Assembly (NCBI GenBank): GCA_944383265.1
Contig: CALWOX010000005.1
Location: 1-64,000 of the forward strand
Direction of reading: 5' to 3'
DNA: 64,000 nucleotides
From: an uncultured Lachnospiraceae bacterium
GTDB taxonomy: Bacteria > Bacillota > Clostridia > Lachnospirales > Lachnospiraceae
A model generated the notes under the pieces. That model was given only the letters and a program-made list of their open reading frames with translations. It did not search any database and was not told the origin of the DNA. Made by a program: the position numbers and the translations under genes. Positions 41,543 through 50,554 of the stretch are shown here, one piece after another (the first letter of the stretch is position 1; every line of letters starts with the position of its first letter).

Positions 41543-43048
41543 ATGCAGGATACTATTTTAAAAATAGAACATATCAGCAAATTTTATCCGGGCGTTACAG
41601 CTTTGAATGATGTCAGCTTTGAGATCAAAAAAGGCGAGGTGCGAGCTCTGTGCGGTGAGAACGGAGCCGGAAAATCCACCCTCATAAAGTGTATCATGGG
41701 TGTTGAAAAGCCTGACGAGGGCAAGATATCCATGAATTATGACGGAAAGTGGATCGTAAACACCAGCGCTCTTGAGGCTCAGGAGCATGGAGTATATGCG
41801 AACTATCAGAACGTAAATATAGCCCCTGACTTAAGCATTGCGGAGAATTATTTCCTCGGCAGACAGCCCACCAAGGGCGGCATAGTAGACTGGCGGGGAA
41901 TGACTGAGGAAAGTAAAAAGATAATAGACAAGTTCGGCATGAATATAGACCCGAACGAGAAGATAAGGGACCTGCCCATCGCCATGCAGGCCATGGTCAC
42001 TATAAGCAAAATATCGGTAAACGATGATATAAGGATAGTTATCTTTGACGAGCCCACGGCTCTTTTGGAAAATGAAAAGGTGGAGACCCTTTTCAAATTT
42101 ATAAAGGAGCTCAAGGAAAAGGGCGTGAGCATCATATACATATCTCACCGTATGGAGGAGATAATGGATATATGCGACTCCGTCACTGTACTTAAGGACG
42201 GAACCTATGTGGACACAAAACCTATCTCGGAGGTTGATAAGGACAGTCTTATAACCATGATGGTCGGAAGAAAGATGTCCGATATCTACAACATAAAGCA
42301 TCAGAGCTTTGACGAGGAGGTCCTCAGAGTGGAGAACTTCAGCGACACAAAGCATTTCAAGGATGTCAGCTTCTCCTTAAAGAAGGGCGAGATACTGGGC
42401 TTCTTCGGACTTGTGGGAGCAGGAAGAAGCGAGGTCATGAAGGCTCTCTTCGGAGCGGAAAAGAGGCTCTCCGGAGATGTTTATGTACACGGAGAGAAGA
42501 AAAAGATAACAAGCCCCACAGACGCAATGAAAAACGGCATATGCTTCCTTACCGAGGACAGGAGAGCCGACGGACTTGCATTGCAGCTTTCAATAAAGAC
42601 AAACATCAACATGAACTCCTACGACATGATAAGCAAAAACGGAGTGATATCTCTGTCCAAGGAGCAAAAGAGGGCTGAGAAATTCTCAAAGGATGTAAAT
42701 GTTAAGACACCGTCGGTGCAGCAGCTTGTGGGAAACCTCTCAGGAGGTAACCAGCAGAAGGTGGTAATTGCAAAGCTCCTTTGCAGAGATCCGGAGGTAA
42801 TGATATTTGATGAGCCCACAGTCGGCGTGGACGTGGGAGCAAAGGAAGAGATCTATAAGATAATGGAGAGCCTTACGGCACAGGGCAAGAGCATAATACT
42901 CATATCCTCATACCTTCCCGAGGTAATGGGACTCTCCGACAGACTTATAGTAATGTCTCAGGGAAGGATAACAGGCCAGTTTGAAAGCAATGAGCTTAAG
43001 CTCTTAAGAGAAGAGGACGTTCTTAGAAGCGCGTCCATGGAAGGATAA
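41543..43048 (+). CDS. rbsA: Sugar ABC transporter ATP-binding protein (two ATPase domains)
   Basis: A 501-residue duplicated ABC ATPase of the RbsA/MglA/XylG type. First domain: Walker A GENGAGKST (about residues 37-45), Walker B IRIVIFDEPTALL. Second domain: degenerate P-loop GLVGAGRSE, signature LSGGNQQKV, Walker B VMIFDEPTVGVDV. As is usual in the family, only one site looks fully canonical. It energises uptake through the permease encoded next. Its stop codon at 43048 lies 12 bases before the permease ATG. Confidence 0.9.
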   Translation: MQDTILKIEHISKFYPGVTALNDVSFEIKKGEVRALCGENGAGKSTLIKCIMGVEKPDEGKISMNYDGKWIVNTSALEAQEHGVYANYQNVNIAPDLSIAENYFLGRQPTKGGIVDWRGMTEESKKIIDKFGMNIDPNEKIRDLPIAMQAMVTISKISVNDDIRIVIFDEPTALLENEKVETLFKFIKELKEKGVSIIYISHRMEEIMDICDSVTVLKDGTYVDTKPISEVDKDSLITMMVGRKMSDIYNIKHQSFDEEVLRVENFSDTKHFKDVSFSLKKGEILGFFGLVGAGRSEVMKALFGAEKRLSGDVYVHGEKKKITSPTDAMKNGICFLTEDRRADGLALQLSIKTNINMNSYDMISKNGVISLSKEQKRAEKFSKDVNVKTPSVQQLVGNLSGGNQQKVVIAKLLCRDPEVMIFDEPTVGVDVGAKEEIYKIMESLTAQGKSIILISSYLPEVMGLSDRLIVMSQGRITGQFESNELKLLREEDVLRSASMEG

Positions 43049-43060
43049 GTGGAGGGCAAA

Positions 43061-44035
43061 ATGAGCAACACAATAAAAAGCGGTAATTCAAAATTGGGAG
43101 GCGTATTCAAGCAGACAGAGTTTACGCTGGCGGCGATAATAATCCTGCTGTTTATCATTGCCTCTGTATTTACAAACAATTTCTTTTCTCTGTATAACAT
43201 AACAAACCTTACAAAGCAGTGTGCCATAGTCGGAGTCCTTGCGGTGGCTCAGACCATGATAATCATAACAGGCGGAATCGACATAAGCTGCGGAGCTATA
43301 GCGGGACTTTCATGTATGGTCATGGCTCTTTTGCAGAGAGATACAGGAACAAACTTCTGGATAACGCTCCTTATCGCGGTAGCTGTCGGAATCTTCTGCG
43401 GATTCATAAACGGAGTTATAATCTATGACCTTAAGGTCCCTCCCATGATAGCTACCCTCGGAGTTCAGACCATAGTCAGCGGAGTAGTAAAGATCATAAG
43501 TAACGCCCTTACAGTCAGCGGACTTGATCAGAGGATACTTGACATGGGAAATATGTCCTTCTTCGGGGTACTTCCGGCACTCGCTCTGATATGGTTCATA
43601 GTCGCTGTTGCTATATTTTTGGTATTGAAATATTTGGTATTCGGCCGAAGTCTTTATATTATAGGAAGCGGAGTTGAGGTCGCAAAGCTCAGCGGTATCA
43701 AGGTAAGAAAGATGTTCTACTCTGTATACGCATTTGCAGGCCTTCTCTATGGTATAGCGGGTATCATGCTTGCGGCAAGAGTTCAGTCAGCGCTCCCTAC
43801 AGGAGGTGAGGGCTATGAGATGAACGCTATTGCGGCGGCTGTTATCGGAGGAGCTTCACTCTCGGGAGGAAGAGGCTCTATCGTAGGAACAGTGCTCGGA
43901 ACAATACTTATGATGCTCATAAATAACGCGGGAGTTCAGTTCGGTCTCAACACCCACGTTTTGGAGCTCACAAGCGGCGTGCTCATCGTATTTGCGGTAG
44001 CTGCGGATATGTTCAAGAACAGAAAGAAAGCATAA
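43061..44035 (+). CDS. rbsC: Sugar ABC transporter permease
   Basis: A 324-residue integral membrane protein with about 8-10 hydrophobic segments (AAIIILLFIIASVFT; LALIWFIVAVAIFLVLKYL). It carries the RbsC/MglC family regions GGIDISCGAIAGLSCMV, VPPMIATLGVQTIVSG, GRSLYIIGSGVEVAKLSGIK and IGGASLSGGRGSIVGT. ATG 43061 follows GGAGGG; a GTG at 43049 is in frame but has no good site. It closes the operon before a terminator. Confidence 0.9.
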   Translation: MSNTIKSGNSKLGGVFKQTEFTLAAIIILLFIIASVFTNNFFSLYNITNLTKQCAIVGVLAVAQTMIIITGGIDISCGAIAGLSCMVMALLQRDTGTNFWITLLIAVAVGIFCGFINGVIIYDLKVPPMIATLGVQTIVSGVVKIISNALTVSGLDQRILDMGNMSFFGVLPALALIWFIVAVAIFLVLKYLVFGRSLYIIGSGVEVAKLSGIKVRKMFYSVYAFAGLLYGIAGIMLAARVQSALPTGGEGYEMNAIAAAVIGGASLSGGRGSIVGTVLGTILMMLINNAGVQFGLNTHVLELTSGVLIVFAVAADMFKNRKKA

Positions 44036-44045
44036 ATAAAAATAA

Positions 44046-44079
44046 GGGGAGCGGTCCTTTGCGGCAGGCTCCCTTTTTG
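44046..44079 (+). terminator. Terminator of the rbs operon
   Basis: GGGAGC pairs with GCTCCC, followed by TTTTTG. Confidence 0.75.
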
Positions 44080-44117
44080 TTGCAAAAAATTTCCCGGAAC
44101 AATCCTTTTGTAATTCG

Positions 44118-44146
44118 TTGACTCATTTTGAAGTAAAAAGTATAAT
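44118..44146 (+). promoter_or_regulatory. Promoter of pckA
   Basis: TTGACT, 17 bases, TATAAT, 57 bases before the pckA start codon. Confidence 0.75.
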
Positions 44147-44203
44147 GTATGAGAATTGAAACAATTCAAAACCAATAAGATATTGCGTATAAGGAGGACT
44201 GAC

Positions 44204-45790
44204 ATGGAAACATTCGGAATCGAGAAGCTTGGCATCGTAAACCCCAAGGCTGTCTACAGAAACCTTGAACCTGCCGTTCTTGTGGAGAGAGCCCTTGCAA
44301 ACGGAGAGGGTGTGCTTATGGACACCGGAGCTCTTGCTGTTACAACAGGTAAGTATACAGGACGTTCACCTAAGGATAAATTTATCGTGGACACAGACGG
44401 CGTTCATGACAAGATCGCATGGGGCAGTGTAAACAGACCTGTAAAAAGAGAAGTATTTCAGGCCATAAGGAAAGAGATGGTGGAGTTTCTCTCAGGTAAG
44501 GACGTCTACATCTTTGACGGCTTCGCAGGAGCCGACAAGAAGTGTACGAGAAAATTCAGGATCGTAAATGAGATGCCCTCACAGAACCTCTTTATACATC
44601 AGCTTTTGATAAGGCCCACGAAAGAGGAGCTTGAGAGCTTCGGGGAGGCTGATTTCACCATCATCGTTGTTCCGGGATATAAGTGCGATCCCGAGAAATT
44701 CGGAATCAACTCCGAAGCTGCTATCATGATCGACTATGAGGCTAAAGAGGTCATAATCGCAGGCTCTCAGTATTCGGGAGAGATAAAGAAATCTGTATTC
44801 TCGGTTATGAACTATCTCATGCCTGTGGAGGAGAACATCCTTCCCATGCACTGCTCCGCAAACATGGACCCCGAGACAAAGGAGACGGCTGTATTCTTCG
44901 GACTTTCAGGAACAGGAAAGACAACGCTCTCTGCAGACCCCAACAGAAAGCTCATAGGAGACGACGAGCACGGCTGGTCCGACCACGGAGTATTCAACTT
45001 TGAGGGAGGCTGCTATGCAAAGTGCATAGGCCTTAAGGAGGAGAATGAGCCCGAAATTTACAGAGCTATAAGATTCGGATCGCTCCTTGAAAATGTTGTT
45101 GTGGACCCCGTCACAAGAAAGCCTGACTATGAGGATGATTCTATAACAGAGAACACCCGTGTGGGCTACCCTATAGACTATATCGACAACGCTCAGATAC
45201 CCGGTGAGGGCGGAATACCCAAGGTGGTCATATTCCTTACGGCGGACGCCTTCGGAGTACTTCCTCCTATCGCAAGGCTTTCCGAGGATGCGGCAATGTA
45301 CCACTTTGTAACAGGCTTTACCTCAAAGCTTGCGGGAACCGAGCGCGGTATCACAGAGCCCCAGCCTACATTCTCAACACTTTTCGGCGAGCCCTTCATG
45401 CCTCTTGATCCTTCGGTTTATGCAGAGATGCTCGGAGAGAGGATAGAGAAGTACGGCACAAAGGTTTACCTTGTAAACACAGGCTGGACAGGCGGCCCTT
45501 ACGGAGTCGGCTCAAGAATGAAGCTTAAATTTACAAGAGCGATGGTTACTGCGGCTCTTAACGGTGAGCTCGACAAGGTCGAGTATAAGCACGACGACAT
45601 CTTTAACGTTGATGTTCCTCAGTCATGCCCCGATGTGCCCGCGGAGATACTTAATCCCAAGGATACATGGGAGGACAAGGCTGCTTACGATGCTCAGGCA
45701 AAGAAGCTTGCGGGAATGTTTGAGGAGAACTTCAAAAAGAAATACCCCAACATGCCTGAAAACATTGCAAAGGCAGGACCTCATGCATAA
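44204..45790 (+). CDS. pckA: Phosphoenolpyruvate carboxykinase (ATP)
   Basis: A 528-residue cytoplasmic enzyme that interconverts oxaloacetate + ATP and PEP + CO2 + ADP. In fermentative anaerobes it often runs toward oxaloacetate in succinate or anaplerotic metabolism. Motifs: TGRSPKDKFIVDT, the kinase-1a P-loop FFGLSGTGKTTLSADPNR, the Mn/Mg site GDDEHGWSDHGVFNFEGGCY, the active-site Lys and His in this block, and GYPIDYIDN. Length is normal (about 525-540). ATG 44204 has AAGGAGG 6 bases upstream, whereas an in-frame start at 44156 lacks one. Own promoter and terminator. Confidence 0.96.
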   Translation: METFGIEKLGIVNPKAVYRNLEPAVLVERALANGEGVLMDTGALAVTTGKYTGRSPKDKFIVDTDGVHDKIAWGSVNRPVKREVFQAIRKEMVEFLSGKDVYIFDGFAGADKKCTRKFRIVNEMPSQNLFIHQLLIRPTKEELESFGEADFTIIVVPGYKCDPEKFGINSEAAIMIDYEAKEVIIAGSQYSGEIKKSVFSVMNYLMPVEENILPMHCSANMDPETKETAVFFGLSGTGKTTLSADPNRKLIGDDEHGWSDHGVFNFEGGCYAKCIGLKEENEPEIYRAIRFGSLLENVVVDPVTRKPDYEDDSITENTRVGYPIDYIDNAQIPGEGGIPKVVIFLTADAFGVLPPIARLSEDAAMYHFVTGFTSKLAGTERGITEPQPTFSTLFGEPFMPLDPSVYAEMLGERIEKYGTKVYLVNTGWTGGPYGVGSRMKLKFTRAMVTAALNGELDKVEYKHDDIFNVDVPQSCPDVPAEILNPKDTWEDKAAYDAQAKKLAGMFEENFKKKYPNMPENIAKAGPHA

Positions 45791-45841
45791 TTAAAAATCA
45801 AACAGGGAAATCCGATTATTTCACGAGGCGATGTATGGCCG

Positions 45842-45872
45842 CAAAAGGGAAATGACAGATTTCCCTTTTTGC
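45842..45872 (+). terminator. Terminator of pckA
   Basis: AAAAGGGAAAT pairs with ATTTCCCTTTTT around a five-base loop. Confidence 0.85.
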
Positions 45873-45965
45873 GTATTAAAAGGCTTTTCTATAGTGAATT
45901 GCTATGATATACTCGAAAACAGAGAAGGTCTTACGACCTGAAAATAAAAAATCGGAGATATTCTT

Positions 45966-46637
45966 ATGAGGAAGAAAACTTTGTACGCAGGGGCCATACT
46001 ACTTGCACTTTCACTTTCAGCCTGCGGGCAGAAGGCGGAGGCATCGGGGGAGAACGGAGCGGGTGCCGAGGCAGAGGCTCCGGCAGATGTGGAGGCCGAT
46101 GAGGCAGAGGATCTCAGCCTTGAGGAAATAAAGGCTGCGGGAAGCTGGGACGGAAATGTATACACCAATGAGGCGGCTTCAATGGTATTGAGCCTGCCTG
46201 ATACATGGATGGCGTCGAGCGAGGAGGATATAGCCGCGTTTGTGGAGTCTCTTGGGGGAGAAGGAACTGACTACCTTGCCATGGCACAGGATTTTGATAC
46301 AGGCTCTGTGCTGCAGATAGCCATAGAGGATCTGTCTGTGACTTCGCCGATATTTACGAGCTCAATGGACGAGGATTCGTATCTTGAGGCTTTGAGACAG
46401 CAGCTTGATCTGCAGATGGAGGAAGGAATGGAGATGACTTCCGTAGATGAAGAAAACGGAGATCTCATGCTCGGTTCGGAGAATTACAGATATTTTAACG
46501 CTGTGGCCTCAGCATCAGGGGTAGATGTCAATCAGATCTATGCTGTGAAGAAAGTGGGGGATAAAAATATGATCGCCATCATATATATAACCGCTGACGA
46601 CGCATCCGCGGATGAGCTTTCGGCATTGTTTTCTTAA
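45966..46637 (+). CDS. Small lipoprotein of unknown function
   Basis: A 223-residue protein with a lipoprotein signal (MRKKTLYAGAILLALSLSAC; lipobox LSAC). An Ala/Glu-rich linker (residues about 22-58) is followed by a domain of about 150 residues with a PsbP/Mog1-like feel (YTNEAASMVLSLPDTWMASS), a form shared by many exported stress lipoproteins. That kinship is tentative. It lies 27 bases upstream of the nucleotidase gene and may be co-transcribed with it. Confidence 0.7.
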   Translation: MRKKTLYAGAILLALSLSACGQKAEASGENGAGAEAEAPADVEADEAEDLSLEEIKAAGSWDGNVYTNEAASMVLSLPDTWMASSEEDIAAFVESLGGEGTDYLAMAQDFDTGSVLQIAIEDLSVTSPIFTSSMDEDSYLEALRQQLDLQMEEGMEMTSVDEENGDLMLGSENYRYFNAVASASGVDVNQIYAVKKVGDKNMIAIIYITADDASADELSALFS

Positions 46638-46664
46638 AAATATTAATTAATAAAGGGAGGGATT

Positions 46665-48524
46665 ATGGAGCTGAAAATTAAGAGGCTTATGACAGGACTT
46701 GCCGGGTTTGCCGCCGCTCTTTTTCTTGTTGCGGCAGGGGCCTTCGGCACGGACAGTATATACGGCGCCGAGGCCGACGGACAGGGAAGGACACAGGATA
46801 TAATTATCCTTCACACCAATGATGTACACTGCGGAGTCGATGACAATATAGGCTATGCGGGACTTGCCCTCTACAAGAAGGAGATGCTCCTTGAGACGCC
46901 TTATGTCACGCTTGTTGATGCGGGAGACGCTATTCAGGGCGCACCTATAGGAACTCTTTCCGACGGAGAGTACATTATCGACATTATGAACAAGGTGGGC
47001 TATGACTTTGCTGTTCCCGGAAATCATGAGTTTGACTACGGAATGGACAGATTTCTTGAGCTGGCAGGAAAGCTTAATTGCGGATACTCATCATGCAACT
47101 TTATGAGCATTGCGACAGGAGCACCTGTATTTGAGCCCTACAAGATATTCGACTACGGTGATACAGAGGTCGCTTTTGTCGGTATAAGCACGCCTGAGAG
47201 CTATACAAAGTCAACTCCTGCGTATTTTCAGGACGGACAGGGAAATTACATTTACACTTTCTGCGAGGATGAGACAGGAGATAGGCTTTATAATGTCGTG
47301 CAGTCTGCCGTGGATTCCGCAAGAGGCGAGGGAGCCGACTATGTCATTGCTGTGGGACACACAGGAAACGAGGGTATCACAGAGAGATGGAGCTCGGAGA
47401 GCATTATAAAGAATACATCGGGAATAGACCTCTTTATAGACGGACATTCTCATGAGACCTACACAAAGAGTTTTACGGATAAGGACGGAAAGGCAGTGCC
47501 TGTAACTCAGACGGGAACTAAGCTTGCGGACATAGGAAAGGTTACGATAAAGCCTGACGGGACCATAACCACAGAGCTTATAACAGAGGTTCCCGCGGCA
47601 GAGGGCCTTAACAAGAGCTATACTGTGGTTAAGGGGGACAGTCTCTCAAGGATAGCAAAGAGAGAGCTCGGCTCCTATAATCTCTGGAACACCATATATC
47701 AGGCAAACAGAAATGTGCTTGCTTCACCGGATCTGATTCAGCCCGGCACGGTGCTTACCATACCCGGAGGCAGCACAGTGAATGAGAACGGGAAGAATAT
47801 TGATGCCGATACAGACGCATTTATAAAGAACATTCAGGCTCAGTACAATGAATCCTTAAATACTGTTCTGGGAACCACATCGGTGGAGCTCACGGTAAAT
47901 GATCCGGATACAGGCTTAAGGGCTGTAAGAAGCGCCGAGACAAACCTCGGAGACCTATGCGCGGACGCCTTCAGGGTCCGGCTCGGAGCGGACATCGGTA
48001 TCATGAACGGAGGCGGAATAAGAGATTCCATAAAGGCCGGAAATATTACCTACAATGACACATTAAAGGTATTCCCCTTTGGAAATATGGCCTGTGTTGC
48101 AGAGGTAACAGGACAGCAGATAAAGGATGCCCTTGAGATGGGAGTGAAAAATCTTCCTGAGGAGAGCGGCGGATTCATGCATGTTTCAGGCCTCACCTAT
48201 ACAGTTGATACATCAAAGCCCTCGGCGGTAGTGCTTGATGACAAGAGAAACTTTGTTTCTGTAAACGGAGACTACAGGGTAAGCGATATCATGGTCGGAG
48301 GAGAGCCCATAGACCTTAATAAGACCTACACAGTTGCCTCTCACAACTATGCATTAAAATCAGGGGGAGACGGAATGAGCATGTTTGTGGGAAGCCCTAT
48401 AATACAGGATGAGGTGGCTGTTGACGTTGACGTGCTTTCCGCATACATAAGAGAAAACCTCGGCGGAAATGTCGGAAACGAGTACGCGGATCCCAAGGGA
48501 CAGGGCAGGATAATCATAAAATAG
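46665..48524 (+). CDS. Secreted 5'-nucleotidase / metallophosphatase with internal LysM domain
   Basis: A 619-residue exported enzyme. A signal peptide covers residues about 1-33. The metallophosphatase domain (about 45-300) has the metal motifs ILHTNDVHCG, DAGDAIQG, GNHEFDYG, GHTGNEG and DGHSHETY. A LysM module (about 322-370: YTVVKGDSLSRIAKRELGSY, NVLASPDLIQPGTVLTIPGG) is inserted. The 5'-nucleotidase C-terminal substrate domain follows (about 385-590: ETNLGDLCADAFRVRLGADI, NGGGIRDS). UshA-type enzymes remove phosphate from extracellular nucleotides. The LysM would hold it on peptidoglycan. It has no sortase motif. GGGAGGG precedes the ATG. Confidence 0.9.
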   Translation: MELKIKRLMTGLAGFAAALFLVAAGAFGTDSIYGAEADGQGRTQDIIILHTNDVHCGVDDNIGYAGLALYKKEMLLETPYVTLVDAGDAIQGAPIGTLSDGEYIIDIMNKVGYDFAVPGNHEFDYGMDRFLELAGKLNCGYSSCNFMSIATGAPVFEPYKIFDYGDTEVAFVGISTPESYTKSTPAYFQDGQGNYIYTFCEDETGDRLYNVVQSAVDSARGEGADYVIAVGHTGNEGITERWSSESIIKNTSGIDLFIDGHSHETYTKSFTDKDGKAVPVTQTGTKLADIGKVTIKPDGTITTELITEVPAAEGLNKSYTVVKGDSLSRIAKRELGSYNLWNTIYQANRNVLASPDLIQPGTVLTIPGGSTVNENGKNIDADTDAFIKNIQAQYNESLNTVLGTTSVELTVNDPDTGLRAVRSAETNLGDLCADAFRVRLGADIGIMNGGGIRDSIKAGNITYNDTLKVFPFGNMACVAEVTGQQIKDALEMGVKNLPEESGGFMHVSGLTYTVDTSKPSAVVLDDKRNFVSVNGDYRVSDIMVGGEPIDLNKTYTVASHNYALKSGGDGMSMFVGSPIIQDEVAVDVDVLSAYIRENLGGNVGNEYADPKGQGRIIIK

Positions 48525-48587
48525 TCCCTGAGTATAGTGCTAAAAATGCATTGTATTAAATAAAAAACCTTATATTTGTACTTTTTG

Positions 48588-48632
48588 AAAGCCATGGGGG
48601 CTGTCGTGTTGACATGCCGACATGGCTTTTGT
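48588..48632 (+). terminator. Terminator
   Basis: AAAGCCATG pairs with CATGGCTTT, with inner GTCG / CGAC-like pairing, followed by TGTATA. The T-run is short. Confidence 0.65.
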
Positions 48633-48711
48633 ATATTTGAAAAGCAGATGAAAGCAAATACAATCATATGAAAAAAAATGCTATTTATGACTGATATGAA
48701 GGGAGGCTTAT

Positions 48712-50232
48712 ATGAGAGGCATAGAGACACGAATCCAAGAGATAAGGCACAGGATATTCCGAGAGGTGGCGAGGATGGCATACCATACGGAATGGCCTAT
48801 AGAAAAGAGGATAGAGGAGCTTCCCTATAAGATAATCCCCGGAGAGATAGGAAGCTTTCGCCAGGACGTGTTCCTTGAGAGGGCTATAGTTGGAGAGAGA
48901 TTAAGGCTTGCAATGGGACTTAACGCAAGGAAGGCCTCGGAGCATGCCCCCATATCCGAGGGCATAGAGGAAGCCGACAAGGATGAGACCTACTATACAC
49001 CACCCCTTATAAATATAATGAAGTTCGCATGTAATTCATGCCCGGAAAAAAGGGTGCTGGTCACAGAGGGATGTCAGGGCTGTATCGCTCACCCCTGCGA
49101 GGAGGTCTGCCCCGTAAAGGCTGTAAAGCTTGACCCCTATACAAGAAAGTCAAGCATAAATCAGGAAAAATGTATAAAGTGCGGAAAGTGCGCGGGAACC
49201 TGCGCCTACAACGCCATAATCATTCAGGAGAGGCCTTGTGCGGCAGCCTGCGGAATGGACGCTATACACTCCGATGAGTTCGGAAGGGCGGAGATAGACT
49301 ATGACAAGTGCGTATCCTGCGGAATGTGCCTTGTAAACTGTCCCTTCGGCGCCATAGCGGACAAATCCCAGATTTTCCAGATGATAAGGGCCATACAGTC
49401 GGGAGAGCGAGTATATGCTGCAGTGGCTCCCGCCTTCGTAGGACAGTTCGGACCTAAGGTGACTCCCGGAAAGCTTAGGACAGCCATGAAGGAGCTTGGC
49501 TTTGCGGATGTAATAGAGGTGGCCGTAGGAGCGGATCTCTGCGCCACACAGGAGGCCATAGACTTTGTGGATGAGGTGCCTGAAAAGCTTCCCTTTATGG
49601 CGACCTCCTGCTGCCCCGCATGGGCTACCATGGCAAAGAAGCTTTTCCCTGATTACGCAAATTGTATCTCCATGGCGTTGACACCCATGACACTCACAGC
49701 AAGGCTCATAAAGTCTGAGCATCCCAAGGCGAAGGTGGTATTTATAGGTCCCTGCGCCGCAAAGAAGCTTGAGGCTATGAGAAGCGACATAAGAAGTGAT
49801 GTGGATTTCGTAATAACCTTCGAGGAGATGGCGGGAATATTTGACGCAAAGCACATAGATATAGAGTCCATAGAGGAAGAGACCGGAGTCTCTGATTCGT
49901 CTACAGACGGAAGGAACTTCGCGGTTTCGGGCGGCGTTGCAAAGGCGGTGGTAAATGTCATCCACGAACGCTATCCCGAGAGAGATGTAAAGGTGGAGGC
50001 CGCTCAGGGACTTAAGGAATGCAGAAGGCTCCTTACTCTTGCAAAGGCCGGAAAGTACAACGGTTACCTCCTTGAGGGAATGGCCTGTCCCGGAGGCTGT
50101 GTTGCGGGAGCGGGAACCATGCAGCCCATAGGAAAGTCTGCCGCCGCCGTAGGCATCTATGCAAAGCAGGCAAAGCATAGGACATCAAACGAGACAGAGC
50201 ATGTAAAGGAATTGGAAAAGCTGGTGGATTGA
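48712..50232 (+). CDS. Monomeric [FeFe] hydrogenase-like protein, group B-like
   Basis: A 506-residue protein. The N-terminal half has a CNSCPEKR..CQGCIAHPCEEVCP cluster region and two 4Fe-4S ferredoxin-type sets (CIKCGKCAGTCAYN; CVSCGMCLVNCP). The C-terminal H-cluster domain shows variant signatures: TSCCPAWATMAKK instead of TSCSPGW, IGPCAAKKLEA instead of MPCTAKK, and EGMACPGGCVAGAG. The four cluster cysteines are all kept. These variants match the poorly studied group B class of clostridial hydrogenases; catalytic rate and role are uncertain, perhaps ferredoxin-linked H2 metabolism or redox sensing. It stands alone, and no HydE/F/G maturases are in the window. Confidence 0.85.
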   Translation: MRGIETRIQEIRHRIFREVARMAYHTEWPIEKRIEELPYKIIPGEIGSFRQDVFLERAIVGERLRLAMGLNARKASEHAPISEGIEEADKDETYYTPPLINIMKFACNSCPEKRVLVTEGCQGCIAHPCEEVCPVKAVKLDPYTRKSSINQEKCIKCGKCAGTCAYNAIIIQERPCAAACGMDAIHSDEFGRAEIDYDKCVSCGMCLVNCPFGAIADKSQIFQMIRAIQSGERVYAAVAPAFVGQFGPKVTPGKLRTAMKELGFADVIEVAVGADLCATQEAIDFVDEVPEKLPFMATSCCPAWATMAKKLFPDYANCISMALTPMTLTARLIKSEHPKAKVVFIGPCAAKKLEAMRSDIRSDVDFVITFEEMAGIFDAKHIDIESIEEETGVSDSSTDGRNFAVSGGVAKAVVNVIHERYPERDVKVEAAQGLKECRRLLTLAKAGKYNGYLLEGMACPGGCVAGAGTMQPIGKSAAAVGIYAKQAKHRTSNETEHVKELEKLVD

Positions 50233-50329
50233 TTTATAAGGATAAAAGCATCCGGATAAACCATACAAAAATATTCGGATTAAATCATACAAAGCATCAG
50301 GATAAAATTATAGGAATAATTCAGATAAA

Positions 50330-50375
50330 AAGCCTGTATACATTAAGTGATGATCAATGTATACGGGCTTTATTA
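50330..50375 (+). terminator. Terminator
   Basis: AAGCCTGTATACATT pairs with AATGTATACGGGCTT, followed by TATTATATT. Long, nearly perfect stem. Confidence 0.75.
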
Positions 50376-50479
50376 TATTACAGAATATAAGAGCTGAAGA
50401 ATTAATTGGCCTAAGTTTAAGGGATAGGATAAGTCGATTGAATTTCGCGTTTTATGTCGATTTGAGTTTCGTATTTTAC

Positions 50480-50536
50480 ATATTGACAAATATCAATATA
50501 AGAGATACCATGAAAGAAACATTGATAAATATCGAT
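50480..50536 (+). promoter_or_regulatory. Promoter with two ArsR-type operators
   Basis: TTGACA (50483-50488), 17 bases, TACCAT (50506-50511). The inverted repeat ATATTGA-CAAATA-TCAATAT (50480-50499) covers the -35. A second, ATTGATAAATATCGAT (50521-50536), lies between the start and the ribosome site. Both fit ArsR/SmtB operators and suggest autorepression by the next gene product. Confidence 0.75.
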
Positions 50537-50554
50537 ATATAAAGGAGCGGATAT

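Noticed and set aside
49150-50178. 342-codon minus-strand frame inside the hydrogenase gene
   Set aside because: It is a shadow of the ferredoxin/H-cluster gene; its Cys/Tyr/Leu-rich translation has no motif and no start signal.
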